Position numbers and translations under genes: made by a program
NCBI RefSeq assembly: GCF_014196805.1
Contig: NZ_JACIEI010000005.1
Span: 124,001-188,000 of the forward strand
Source of the DNA: Sulfitobacter undariae
GTDB taxonomy: Bacteria > Pseudomonadota > Alphaproteobacteria > Rhodobacterales > Rhodobacteraceae
Length of the DNA stretch: 64,000 bases
Direction of reading: 5' to 3'
The notes under the pieces: model-generated
Seen by the model: the letters and a program-made list of their open reading frames with translations, nothing else
Told to the model about the DNA's origin: nothing
Databases searched by the model: none
Shown: one piece after another, positions 56,246-64,000 of the stretch
Layout: every line of letters begins with the position of its first letter
Position numbering within the stretch: the stretch's first letter is position 1

Positions 56246-56739
56246 TCATTATTCAATCCGATATGCATAACTTTGCTAACCTTCGGATGCGCCGCTGAGC
56301 CGCCGCGGGATGTTGGTGTCTGTCATATGCCTTTTTCAAAAAAGGCTAATCGTTCCAGCAGAGCGATGGATTCGAGGGCATAGATGTCGTTTGGATCGAC
56401 CAACGCGTTCTTGGCTGTGCTGGCAATGGTTCCGCGACGAGTTCCTCGATGCACCGCAGGAAGAATGGATGGGGGCGTGAGCTTTGCAAAGTCAGCTTTT
56501 CATAAATTCCGTCCTCGGTATTCAGCGCAGCGAATGTCCGGTTCCCCCCTTCGTGTCGCTGGGCTGAAAATCTAATAGAATTCAGCGCTGCGGCGAAAGG
56601 CAGTAAAGTCCCGCATAGCAGACATCGAAGCTATCAAAGTGCAACGTCGGCTTTGGTGTTCAATGTTGTGGCCTGAACTCTGTTGGTGATCCGATTTATC
56701 GGTTTGCGTGATTTTCTGTAGGGACGTTGCGCCAGATCG
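56246..56739. other. Gap after the Hint gene, no supported gene
   Basis: This 494-bp stretch has no credible gene. GCCTTTTT and AAAAAGGC (56329-56346) form an inverted repeat that may end the Hint transcript. A 63-codon frame at 56384 has no ribosome site and no recognisable family. Between 56520 and 56640 the sequence has GAATGTCCGGTTCCCC and GCGAAAGGCAGT, similar to motifs in the gap before the Hint gene. Confidence 0.5.
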
Positions 56740-57441
56740 CTAAACCCAAGCGACATCCCCAAGGAAAATATACCCCGCGCCGTAGATTGTTTTGATCAGT
56801 TGCGGGTTTTTGGGGTCTTCGCGCAGTTTGGTGCGCAGGCGCGAGATGCGGACATCCATGGCGCGGTCAAAGCTCTCGGAGGCGGCGCCGCCGAGGCTTG
56901 TTTGCATTTGGGCGCGGCTGATCAGGCGTTTGGGCGCGTCGAGGAACAGGCGCAGGACTTCGCCTTCGGCATGGCTGAAGGGGGTCTCGTCTCCGTTTTC
57001 GTCCTCTAGCATGTAGCGTTCAAAATGGGCGGTCCAGTTTTTGAAGCGCGCGGTGTTGCTGGCACGTGTGGCGGGGCGGGTGCTGCGTAGGCGGGCGCGG
57101 ATACGGGCGACAACTTCGGCGGGATCAAAGGGTTTGCTGATGTAATCATCCGCGCCCAGCTCCAGCCCTGTCACGCGATCCTGAACCTGTGCGCGGCCTG
57201 AAATGATGATGACGATAGCGCCTTGTTCCAGCGCCAGACGGTGCACCAGCGTGAGGCCGTCTGTGTCAGGCAGGGACAGGTCCACAAGGCAAACATCGGG
57301 GGTGCGTTTGGCCAATGCGGCCTCAAACGCCGAGGCGCGGCCAAAACTCATGGTGTCAAAACCTGCTTCTTGCAGGACATCGGACAGGAGTGTTCGGATT
57401 TCGGGTTCGTCATCAAGGATGCTGATCAGGGGTTTTGTCAT
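56740..57441 (-). CDS. OmpR/PhoB-type response regulator
   Basis: A 233-residue two-domain regulator. The receiver has the acidic pair Asp10-Asp11, phospho-acceptor Asp54 (CLVDLSLPD) and Lys in YISKPFDP. The C-terminal winged helix (MDVRISRLRTKL, LIKTIYGAGYIF) binds DNA. It overlaps the hybrid kinase gene by 4 bp, so the two form a coupled pair. The target is unknown; the nearest candidate is the divergent acyl-CoA synthetase and Liv transporter operon. Confidence 0.92.
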   Translation of the reverse strand: MTKPLISILDDEPEIRTLLSDVLQEAGFDTMSFGRASAFEAALAKRTPDVCLVDLSLPDTDGLTLVHRLALEQGAIVIIISGRAQVQDRVTGLELGADDYISKPFDPAEVVARIRARLRSTRPATRASNTARFKNWTAHFERYMLEDENGDETPFSHAEGEVLRLFLDAPKRLISRAQMQTSLGGAASESFDRAMDVRISRLRTKLREDPKNPQLIKTIYGAGYIFLGDVAWV

Positions 57442-59345
57442 TTAGGGGCATCCTGTGTGGGTGAAATAAGGGCAGAGAGATCATCGGCGGTGAAGGGTTT
57501 GCGCAACACGGGGGCGTGTTTTTGCGCCTCTAGGAACAACGGCGCGTCAGGCGGTAGGGATGTCATGAGGATCAGCGGCGGGCTGTCAGGGCCGAGGCGG
57601 TGGGCCAGATCGGTGCCTGTGCTGTCGCCTTCCAGCTGGATATCCGAGAGGATCAGCGCGATGTCGGGTAGATCGGCCAAGAGGGCCGAGGCCTCATCGG
57701 TGGTGGTGGCTTCAATCACAGAATGCCCCATCCCCATGAGCATGTCGCGCAGGACGGCACGCAGATCGTCGCGGTCTTCTACCAGCAGCACAAGGCCCGT
57801 AGTGGCAGGCAGGGCGGCGCGGTAGGGCAGGCGCAATCTGATCTTGGCGCCTTGCGTGGCGTTTGACAGGCGTAGATCGCCGCCGGCCAGTTTGGTCATG
57901 TCATAGACCATGGGCAGGCCAAGGCCTGAGCCTTCGGCACCTTTGGTGGTAAAGAAGGGATCAAGTGCTTTGGTCAGCGCGGCGGTGGAAAAGCCGGGGC
58001 CGGTATCGGTGATCAGGAATTCGATCCACGTGTCATGCACGCGGCGTATGGTGATGTGAATGTCGCCGCTGGTGCCCATGGCATCGCGGGCGTTCAGCAC
58101 AAGGTTCAGCAGGCAATCCTGAACCATACCCTGATCCAGCAGGACAGGCGCGGTTTCCAGCGGTTCTATTGTGAGGGTCATGCCTGCGGGCAGGGTCGGT
58201 TCTGCAAGAGTGGCGAGGTTTTGCATCATAAGCGGCAAATCGGTGGCCGTCAGGCGCAGGCTGCGCGGGCTGGTGATTTGGGCGATTGAGCTGATGAGCG
58301 CACCGCCACGGCGGGCGGCGGCAAGGGTGCCTTCTATCAGCGGCGGTGCATCTGCGGGCAGATCAGGCAGGCGGGCCATACGCGATTGCATCCCAAGGAT
58401 GATGGTGAGCAGGTTTGAGAAATCATGTGCAAGGCCCGAGGTCATTTGCGCCGCCAAAGCGCGGCGGCGGGTTTGTTGCAATGCGGCGCGGGTTTGGGTT
58501 TCTTCGGTTACATCTGTCGAGAGGATATAAGCGCCGCCCGCAGGATCGGGGGTAAGCGCAGTTTTGATCCGCCGCGCGGTGGTTTCATCGGTGAATTCCT
58601 GCACGGTGGCGGTGCCGTTGATGGCCTTATTCAGCGCGTTAGAGACTTTTTCATAGTTCAGGTGGCCCAGAACGTCGCTCATCTTGTGGCCGATGATATC
58701 GGAGGGGCGTTCAGGGAAAATCGTGCTGAAGCGTTGGTTGCTGTAGGTGTAGCGCCCCGAGGTATCCACATGAGAAATATGGGCGGGCATCATCTCGGTT
58801 GTCAGGCGGGCGCGGGCCTCCGAAGCGGTGAGCTGGCGTTTGGTTTCCTCAAGCGCGGCGATCATGGCGGCCAGTTCGCGGTTGGATTGCGCAAGCTGTT
58901 CGGAATGAGACAGAACCTGATCACTGAGCGCATCGGAACGGGCGCGCAGCAGGGCTTCTTGGGCTTTGGCGGCGGAGATGTCTGTATAAACGGTGACCCA
59001 ACCGCCTTCGGGCAAGGGGGAACCTTCGACGCTGATGGTGCGGCCATTGGCGCGGGTGCGTTCCATATAGTGGGGCTTGAAGGCGCGGGCGGTTTCGATG
59101 CGTTCGGTGACAAATGTCTCTACATCCCCGACCTCGCCGTATTCACCGCCATGGGCCAGATGGGTGATCGTGTCCCGAAAGGTAGCCCCCGGTTGGGCCA
59201 GCGCATCTGGCAGGTCAAACATGCTTTGGAAAGGCGCATTGGACAGGACCAGCCGCAGATCGTTGTCATAAATAGTCAACGCCTGCCCGATCAGGTTCAG
59301 GCCGGCCATTGTCATGGATTTGTTTTGTTCATCACGGTGTTGCAT
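57438..59345 (-). CDS. Hybrid sensor histidine kinase (PAS-PAS-HisKA-HATPase-REC)
   Basis: About 635 residues without membrane segments, so a cytosolic sensor. The N-terminal PAS domain has LIGQALTIYDNDLRLVLSN, typical of PAS_7. After a coiled coil there is a second PAS domain (HISHVDTSGRYTYSNQRF). The phospho-acceptor His is in GLAHDFSNLLTII. The ATPase has NLVLNARDAMG and DTGPGFS, and GSGLGLPMVYDM. The receiver at the C-terminus has Asp in LILSDIQLEG. I chose the ATG at 59345. The ribosome site is weak; a GTG lies 5 codons upstream. Confidence 0.9.
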   Translation of the reverse strand: MQHRDEQNKSMTMAGLNLIGQALTIYDNDLRLVLSNAPFQSMFDLPDALAQPGATFRDTITHLAHGGEYGEVGDVETFVTERIETARAFKPHYMERTRANGRTISVEGSPLPEGGWVTVYTDISAAKAQEALLRARSDALSDQVLSHSEQLAQSNRELAAMIAALEETKRQLTASEARARLTTEMMPAHISHVDTSGRYTYSNQRFSTIFPERPSDIIGHKMSDVLGHLNYEKVSNALNKAINGTATVQEFTDETTARRIKTALTPDPAGGAYILSTDVTEETQTRAALQQTRRRALAAQMTSGLAHDFSNLLTIILGMQSRMARLPDLPADAPPLIEGTLAAARRGGALISSIAQITSPRSLRLTATDLPLMMQNLATLAEPTLPAGMTLTIEPLETAPVLLDQGMVQDCLLNLVLNARDAMGTSGDIHITIRRVHDTWIEFLITDTGPGFSTAALTKALDPFFTTKGAEGSGLGLPMVYDMTKLAGGDLRLSNATQGAKIRLRLPYRAALPATTGLVLLVEDRDDLRAVLRDMLMGMGHSVIEATTTDEASALLADLPDIALILSDIQLEGDSTGTDLAHRLGPDSPPLILMTSLPPDAPLFLEAQKHAPVLRKPFTADDLSALISPTQDAPK

Positions 59346-59476
59346 TGCGCCAGTTTGCACCCGCCGAGGGGGGTGTCAAAGGATGATCTGGTGTTGTTAC
59401 AATTCGTTAGGATTGAGAAATCATCAGGAAAAAGTTGACGTGGAAGGTAACCTTGCCATTCTATGAGCTACACTGA

Positions 59477-59513
59477 ACCGCGCAAACGCGGTCGGCCTGT
59501 CGGGAGAGACAGG
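59477..59513 (+). promoter_or_regulatory. Two tandem hairpins before the acyl-CoA synthetase start
   Basis: ACCGCG (59477-59482) pairs with CGCGGT (59487-59492) around CAAA. CCTGTC (59496-59501) pairs with GACAGG (59508-59513) around GGGAGA, which looks like a ribosome site exposed in the loop. They lie directly before the start and could affect translation. Confidence 0.35.
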
Positions 59514-59529
59514 ATTGGGAGGATACAAT

Positions 59530-61500
59530 TTGGCTTTGATACTATGCCCTGAGGGGCAACCCGCATCTGTGCCCGCATTGCTGCACCGCAATGCCAAGCA
59601 GTTCGCGAACGCGCCTGCGTACCGTGAAAAAGAATACGGCATCTGGCAAACTTGGACGTGGTCGCAGACCCGTGACGAAGTCGAGGCGCTGGCGCTGGGC
59701 ATGTTGGAGTTGGGATTGAATGAGGGGGACTTTGTCTCTGTCATCGGGCGCAACCGTCCAAGCCTGTATTGGGCGATGATGGCCGCAGAGATGTGTGGCG
59801 CTGTGCCTGTGCCGTTGTACCAAGACGCCAATGCCGAAGAGATGACCTATGTGATGAGCCACTGCGGTGCGCGCTTTGCTGTTGTCGGGGATCAGGAGCA
59901 GGTGGATAAAATCCTTGATGTGAAGGATGAGTTGCCGCAGTTCGAGCGGATGATCTATCTGGATCCACGTGGGTTGCGCAAATACGATCACGCGGCGTTG
60001 GATCAGTACCATGCCGTGCAGGAAATGGGCCGCAAGAACCGCGACAAGCACATCAAAGAGCTGGAAGCGCGTCAGGCAAAGCTGAATTACGATAGCACAG
60101 GTGTAATGTTGTACACATCTGGCACCACGGGGAAGCCTAAGGGCGTGGTACTGAGCAACCGCAATGTCATAGAGACGGCGAAATCATCGTCGCAGTTTGA
60201 TAATTTGCAGCAGAGCGACGAGATTCTGGCCTATTTGCCGATGGCATGGGTTGGGGATTTCATCTTTTCGGTTGGGCAAGCATTGTGGACGGGGTTTTGT
60301 ACCAATTGTCCCGAAAGTGCGGACACCATGCATGTGGATTTGCGCGAAATCGGGCCGACATATTACTTTGCGCCGCCGCGTGTGTTTGAAACACAATTGA
60401 CCAATGTGATGATCCGCATGGAGGATTCAGGCCGCTTTAAGAAACGCCTGTTTGACTATTACATGGGCGTCGCACGCAAGGTCGGGCCTGCGATTTTGGA
60501 CGGCAAAGAAGTGAGCTTTGGGGATCGGCTGAAGTACCGTCTGGGCGAGATGTTCATCTATGGGCCGCTGAAAAATACGCTGGGCTTTAGCCGTGTGCGT
60601 GTGGGGTATACGGCGGGTGAGGCGATCGGGCCGGAGATTTTCGATTTCTACCGCTCGCTTGGGATCAACCTCAAGCAATTATACGGTCAGACGGAAGCGA
60701 CAGTGTTCATCACCGCGCAGCCTGACGGGCAAGTGCGCAGTGACACGGTTGGCGTGACCTGTCCGGGTGTGGAACTGAAGATTGCCGACAATGGCGAGGT
60801 TTTCTATCGCTCGCCCGGTGTGTTTGTTGAGTATTACAAAAACGCTGAAAGCACCGCAGATACCAAAGACGCCGAAGGCTGGGTGGCCACGGGGGATGCG
60901 GGATTTATAGAGCCTGATACAGGGCATTTGCGGATTATTGACCGTGCTAAAGACGTGGGCAAGATGGCGGATGGATCGCTGTTTGCGCCAAAATACGTTG
61001 AGAACAAACTCAAGTTTTTCCCGAATGTTCTGGAGGCGGTTGTCTTTGGCAATGGCAAAGAAGAATGCACGGCGTTTATCAATATCGATCTGACGGCGGT
61101 AGGCAATTGGGCCGAACGCAACAACATCGGTTATGCATCTTATCAGGAATTGGCGCGCCATCCGCAAGTTATGGATACAATCCAGAGCCATGTGGAAGAG
61201 GTGAACAAATCCGTGGCCCAAGACGAGATGCTGTCAGGCTGTCAGGTGCACCGTTTTGTGGTGCTGCATAAAGAGTTGGATGCGGATGACGGAGAACTGA
61301 CACGGACACGTAAGGTGCGCCGTCGGGTCATCGAAGAGAAGTATCACGATATCCTCACCGCGATGTATGACGGATCACCGCAGGTGAGCACGGAGACTGA
61401 AGTCACCTATGAGGACGGGCGTAAAGGCAGCATTAAAGCGACGCTGGAAGTCCGTTCTGCGGCGGTGATGCCTGTGGCGCATAAGATGGCCGCGCAATGA
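59530..61500 (+). CDS. AMP-forming long-chain acyl-CoA synthetase-like enzyme
   Basis: A 656-residue adenylate-forming enzyme of the FadD15-like group. The P-loop is YTSGTTGKPKG; LKQLYGQTEATVFI and EGWVATGDAGFI are further family motifs. It makes acyl-CoA from an acid, ATP and CoA. I chose the TTG at 59530 because GGGAGGA (59517-59523) lies 6 nt upstream; a TTG at 59515 is possible with an SD in a hairpin loop. The Liv-type transporter genes follow, suggesting that the transported acid is its substrate. Confidence 0.87.
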   Translation: MALILCPEGQPASVPALLHRNAKQFANAPAYREKEYGIWQTWTWSQTRDEVEALALGMLELGLNEGDFVSVIGRNRPSLYWAMMAAEMCGAVPVPLYQDANAEEMTYVMSHCGARFAVVGDQEQVDKILDVKDELPQFERMIYLDPRGLRKYDHAALDQYHAVQEMGRKNRDKHIKELEARQAKLNYDSTGVMLYTSGTTGKPKGVVLSNRNVIETAKSSSQFDNLQQSDEILAYLPMAWVGDFIFSVGQALWTGFCTNCPESADTMHVDLREIGPTYYFAPPRVFETQLTNVMIRMEDSGRFKKRLFDYYMGVARKVGPAILDGKEVSFGDRLKYRLGEMFIYGPLKNTLGFSRVRVGYTAGEAIGPEIFDFYRSLGINLKQLYGQTEATVFITAQPDGQVRSDTVGVTCPGVELKIADNGEVFYRSPGVFVEYYKNAESTADTKDAEGWVATGDAGFIEPDTGHLRIIDRAKDVGKMADGSLFAPKYVENKLKFFPNVLEAVVFGNGKEECTAFINIDLTAVGNWAERNNIGYASYQELARHPQVMDTIQSHVEEVNKSVAQDEMLSGCQVHRFVVLHKELDADDGELTRTRKVRRRVIEEKYHDILTAMYDGSPQVSTETEVTYEDGRKGSIKATLEVRSAAVMPVAHKMAAQ

Positions 61501-61636
61501 GAGTCGTGTTGGAAGTGCGCGTGAGGGGATTGCGACGCGCGTCTACGACGACGCCCCGCCCACCCTCCCGTTTTGGCGTGCAAGCCGGGGGTGCTGGATT
61601 GAGTTTGAATGGCAAAATGAAGCAGGGGGGCATCGC

Positions 61637-62455
61637 GTGAAAGATAACGTTGATAGCTATGTAACCAAAGACGGGCGCACCATTGGGCCTGTTGTGATGG
61701 AGATGAAGAACATCACCCTGCGGTTTGGTGGTGTTGAAGCGATCAAGGATATTTCCTTTGATATTCGTGAAGGCGAGATCAGGGCGATCATCGGGCCTAA
61801 CGGCGCGGGCAAGTCTTCGATGCTGAATGTGATTTCGGGTTTCTATGTGCCGCAAGACGGGGAAGTTTGGTACCGTGGTGCGCCGCGCCCTGCAATGAAG
61901 CCGTTTCAGGTGGCACAGCAAGGGATTGCGCGGACGTTCCAGAACATTGCCTTGTTTGAAGGCATGTCTGTGCTGGACAACGTGATGACCGGCCGTTTGA
62001 CGCATATGAAGTCCGGTTTGATGTCGCAGATGTTGTGGCGCGGTGCGGCTGAGAAAGAAGAGATTGAAAACCGCGAAGTGGCGGAGCGGATCATCGACTT
62101 TTTGGAAATTCAGGCCATTCGGAAAACACCTGTGTCGCGTCTGTCTTATGGTTTGAAAAAGCGGGTTGAGCTGGCGCGGGCCTTGGCGGCCGAGCCGTCG
62201 CTGTTGCTGCTGGATGAGCCGATGGCGGGGATGAACGTGGAGGAAAAAGAGGACATGAGCCGCTTTATCCTTGATGTGAATGACGAATTTGGCACCACGA
62301 TTGCCTTGATCGAACATGACATGGGCGTGGTCATGGACCTGAGCGACCGTGTGGTTGTGATGGATTACGGCAAAAAGATCGGCGACGGCACGCCGCATGA
62401 GGTGCGTAACAATCAGGAGGTGATTGATGCGTATTTGGGTGTGGCACATGATTGA
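61637..62455 (+). CDS. livG: Liv-type ABC transporter ATP-binding protein (LivG-like)
   Basis: A 272-residue ABC ATPase. Walker A is GPNGAGKSS, the signature reads LSYGLKKRVELARAL, Walker B is LLLLDEPMAGMN, and the switch histidine is in IEHDMG. LivG-type features are FQNIALFEGMSVLDNVMTG and the C-terminal NNQEVIDAYLG. The start is a GTG with AGGGGGG upstream. The signature LSYG is typical of the HAAT family. The gene order synthetase-G-H-small protein-M is seen; a second ATPase and a binding protein probably lie beyond the window. Confidence 0.9.
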   Translation: MKDNVDSYVTKDGRTIGPVVMEMKNITLRFGGVEAIKDISFDIREGEIRAIIGPNGAGKSSMLNVISGFYVPQDGEVWYRGAPRPAMKPFQVAQQGIARTFQNIALFEGMSVLDNVMTGRLTHMKSGLMSQMLWRGAAEKEEIENREVAERIIDFLEIQAIRKTPVSRLSYGLKKRVELARALAAEPSLLLLDEPMAGMNVEEKEDMSRFILDVNDEFGTTIALIEHDMGVVMDLSDRVVVMDYGKKIGDGTPHEVRNNQEVIDAYLGVAHD

Positions 62456-62473
62456 TTTTCGGGGGGCTTTGTC

Positions 62474-63481
62474 ATGAACGAGCAGCTGGCATTTACGATT
62501 GAGGTCTTTGCGAACGGGCTGATGGCGGGAGTTCTGTATGCTCTTGTCGCGCTGGGATTTGTTTTGATCTATAAGGCATCGGGTATTTTCAACTATGCCC
62601 AAGGGGTTATGGCGCTTTTTGCGGCGATGACCTTGGTGGGGATTCAGAACGGTCAGGTGCCGTTTGTACACTTGATTAACGCGATTTTTGGCACCGAAAT
62701 TCATGGCTTTGGCTGGACGGTACCTTCGTTTGTGGCGATCATCCTGACGGTGTTTGTGATGATCGGGCTGGCGTGGGCCGTGCAACGGTTTGTGTTTCGC
62801 CATTTGGTGGGACAAGAGCCGATCATTTTGTTCATGGCGACCATCGGTTTGGCGTATTTCCTTGAGGGTGTCGCGGATTTGATGTGGGGGTCTGAGCTGA
62901 AGACATTGACTGTCTGTGCGACCGAGAGCGTCTGTCTGCCGCAAGGGATGAATATGTGGTTGGAAACAACAACCTATGAGGCCATGGGATACGGGTTCTT
63001 CATCGACAATCTGGACATCGTAGCGAGCATCATTGCGGCGTTGTTGGTGGCGGGATTGGTAATGTTTGCGCAATATACCAAGCAGGGCCGCGCGATGCGG
63101 GCTGTGGCGGATGACCATCAGGCGGCGTTGTCTGTGGGTGTGTCGCTGAACTTTATCTGGATTTTGGTCTGGTCGCTGGCAGGGTTTGTAGCCTTGGTGG
63201 CAGGGATCATGTGGGGCGCGAAATCTGGTGTTCAGTTCTCGCTATCGCTGATCGCGCTTAAGGCGCTGCCAGTGCTGATGCTGGGTGGGTTCACCTCTAT
63301 TCCGGGGGCCATCGTGGGTGGTTTGATCATCGGTGTGGGTGAAAAGATGTTCGAATTCCTGATCGGCGCGCCGTTCCTTGGTGGGGCAACCGAGAACTGG
63401 TTTGCCTACATGCTGGCGCTGGTGTTTCTGGTGTTCCGTCCGCAGGGCTTGTTCGGGGAGAAGATCATTGAACGGGTTTAG
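62474..63481 (+). CDS. livH: Liv-type ABC transporter permease (LivH-like)
   Basis: A 335-residue permease with about eight membrane segments. GLMAGVLYALVALGFVLIYKASGIFNYAQG is the LivH N-terminus, and GRAMRAVADDHQAALSVGVSLN is the coupling loop (EAA-like) region. It would form the channel with LivM. Its product probably takes up organic or amino acids; the nearby acyl-CoA synthetase suggests an organic acid. Its end overlaps the following small gene by 14 bp. Confidence 0.9.
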   Translation: MNEQLAFTIEVFANGLMAGVLYALVALGFVLIYKASGIFNYAQGVMALFAAMTLVGIQNGQVPFVHLINAIFGTEIHGFGWTVPSFVAIILTVFVMIGLAWAVQRFVFRHLVGQEPIILFMATIGLAYFLEGVADLMWGSELKTLTVCATESVCLPQGMNMWLETTTYEAMGYGFFIDNLDIVASIIAALLVAGLVMFAQYTKQGRAMRAVADDHQAALSVGVSLNFIWILVWSLAGFVALVAGIMWGAKSGVQFSLSLIALKALPVLMLGGFTSIPGAIVGGLIIGVGEKMFEFLIGAPFLGGATENWFAYMLALVFLVFRPQGLFGEKIIERV

Positions 63482-63740
63482 CGCGCTAATCAATTTTCAA
63501 CGTATTTATGCCTCTTTGAGTGTTGGCTCCTTTGGTTTAGCAGCTTGGTCGCTATGGATGTCAGGCCGTATCGAGGAAGCACAAAAAGCGTTTGAGCCCT
63601 ACTCTGATGACTGGATGGCGTTGGAGAGCAAGGGAATAACACATTCCATCAACTTTAGTGGGGCAGTTCTTGCTCTAATATTGACCGTGATAGTCTGGGC
63701 CGTTCACACGGCGATCCGCACCCCAAGAAAGGCAGCTTAA
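63468..63740 (+). CDS. Small two-helix membrane protein inside the Liv operon
   Basis: A 90-residue protein starting with TTG at 63468, with GGGGAG 7 nt upstream, inside the last codons of livH. Hydrophobic segments lie at about 13-32 (SLSVGSFGLAAWSLWMSG) and 66-82 (AVLALILTVIVWAVHTA), with a polar link between them. I do not recognise a family. The livM ATG overlaps its TAA stop. The tight coupling on both sides suggests a transporter accessory subunit. Confidence 0.65.
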   Translation: MNGFSALINFQRIYASLSVGSFGLAAWSLWMSGRIEEAQKAFEPYSDDWMALESKGITHSINFSGAVLALILTVIVWAVHTAIRTPRKAA

Positions 63741-64000
63741 TGTTTTACCGTGAAGCAGGCGATTTTAATACGACCTACGCCGAGGACCAGCAGACATTTC
63801 CGATCAAGTTTGACCGGTATCGCTATTATTTGGTGATGTTCATTGCGATTGTTGTCGTGCCTTTTGTCATCAACGATTACTGGGTCAACTCACTTTTGTT
63901 GCCGTTCCTGATCTATTCGATTGCGGCGCTGGGGCTGAATATCCTTGTGGGATATTGCGGACAGGTGTCGCTGGGCACAGGCGGTTTCATGGCTGTGGGG
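63740..64000 (+). CDS. livM: Liv-type ABC transporter permease (LivM-like), cut by window edge
   Basis: The first 87 codons only. The ATG overlaps the previous stop (TAATG). After a polar N-terminus of about 30 residues come membrane segments YYLVMFIAIVVVPFVI and LLLPFLIYSIAALGLNILVGYCGQVSLG, where the last part is the LivM hallmark. The rest lies beyond the window. Confidence 0.88.
   Translation, partial: MFYREAGDFNTTYAEDQQTFPIKFDRYRYYLVMFIAIVVVPFVINDYWVNSLLLPFLIYSIAALGLNILVGYCGQVSLGTGGFMAVG

Noticed and set aside
56384-56575. A 63-codon plus-strand frame after the Hint gene
   Set aside because: No ribosome site and no recognisable protein pattern.
61433-63118. A 561-codon minus-strand frame across livG and livH
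   Set aside because: The composition is rich in His, Arg and Gln, as expected for a shadow frame, and both sense genes have complete motifs.

Overview
This window reads as chromosomal DNA of a marine Roseobacter-group alphaproteobacterium (Rhodobacterales). The support is protein-level: roseobacter-type PNPase, TruB and RbfA, an SDHAF4-like DUF1674 protein beside rsmB, the order purH-lspA-DUF3035-M16-M16, a heparinase II/III protein beside purH, a fused allantoinase/OHCU decarboxylase, and RTX proteins, one with a Hint domain. I cannot name a genus. I saw no tRNA, rRNA, CRISPR array, insertion sequence or prophage. Coding density is high except around 54.1-56.7 kb.

Layout. 1-9 kb: a cut-off dps gene, lolA, a lytic-transglycosylase-like lipoprotein, hspQ, gamma-glutamyltransferase, an RsbV/RsbW-like switch pair, a thiolase, a free-methionine sulfoxide reductase, a LysE exporter, a GFA protein and a homocysteine methyltransferase-like enzyme. 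9-19.5 kb: rarD, an NTF2-like protein, an RluA-family pseudouridine synthase, an L,D-transpeptidase, a divergent 1-Cys peroxiredoxin/aldehyde dehydrogenase pair, truB, DUF1643, an RTX protein, rpsO, an amidase and an unknown protein. 19.5-33 kb: pnp, DUF2233, rbfA, dapB, DUF1674, rsmB, heparinase, purH, lspA, DUF3035 and two M16 peptidases. 33-43.3 kb: a deoxyribose-type operon (deoC plus a double aldehyde dehydrogenase) and a purine-ureide block (5-hydroxyisourate hydrolase; allantoinase/OHCU decarboxylase, ureidoglycine aminohydrolase, ureidoglycolate lyase, NCS2 permease). A secreted degenerate rhodanese and a LysM membrane protein sit between the two purine parts. 43.4-48 kb: mutL-rmuC and DUF3833-SDR pairs. 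48-54 kb: GST, histidine phosphatase, a lone NuoG-like formate dehydrogenase alpha subunit, an allantoate amidohydrolase-type hydrolase and a solitary BrnA-like protein. 54-56.7 kb: a PA14/RTX/Hint protein flanked by two gene-poor, apparently degenerate stretches. 56.7-64 kb: a hybrid histidine kinase/response regulator pair divergent from an acyl-CoA synthetase, followed by a Liv-type ABC transporter that runs off the window.

How genes work together. The purine block covers 5-hydroxyisourate to allantoin, allantoate, ureidoglycine, ureidoglycolate and glyoxylate. The allantoate step is probably the hydrolase at 52.4 kb. No uricase or xanthine dehydrogenase is present here. The synthetase-Liv arrangement suggests uptake of an organic acid coupled to CoA activation, possibly controlled by the adjacent two-component system.

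Points most worth a second look: the 14-codon upstream reading frame and 13-bp repeat before hspQ; the rhodanese/LysM pair and the nested inverted repeats before it; the direct-repeat operator candidate before the BrnA-like gene; the TTG-start two-helix protein inside the Liv operon; and the Hint protein region with related-looking degenerate sequence on both sides. I did not find a system that I can call new with confidence.
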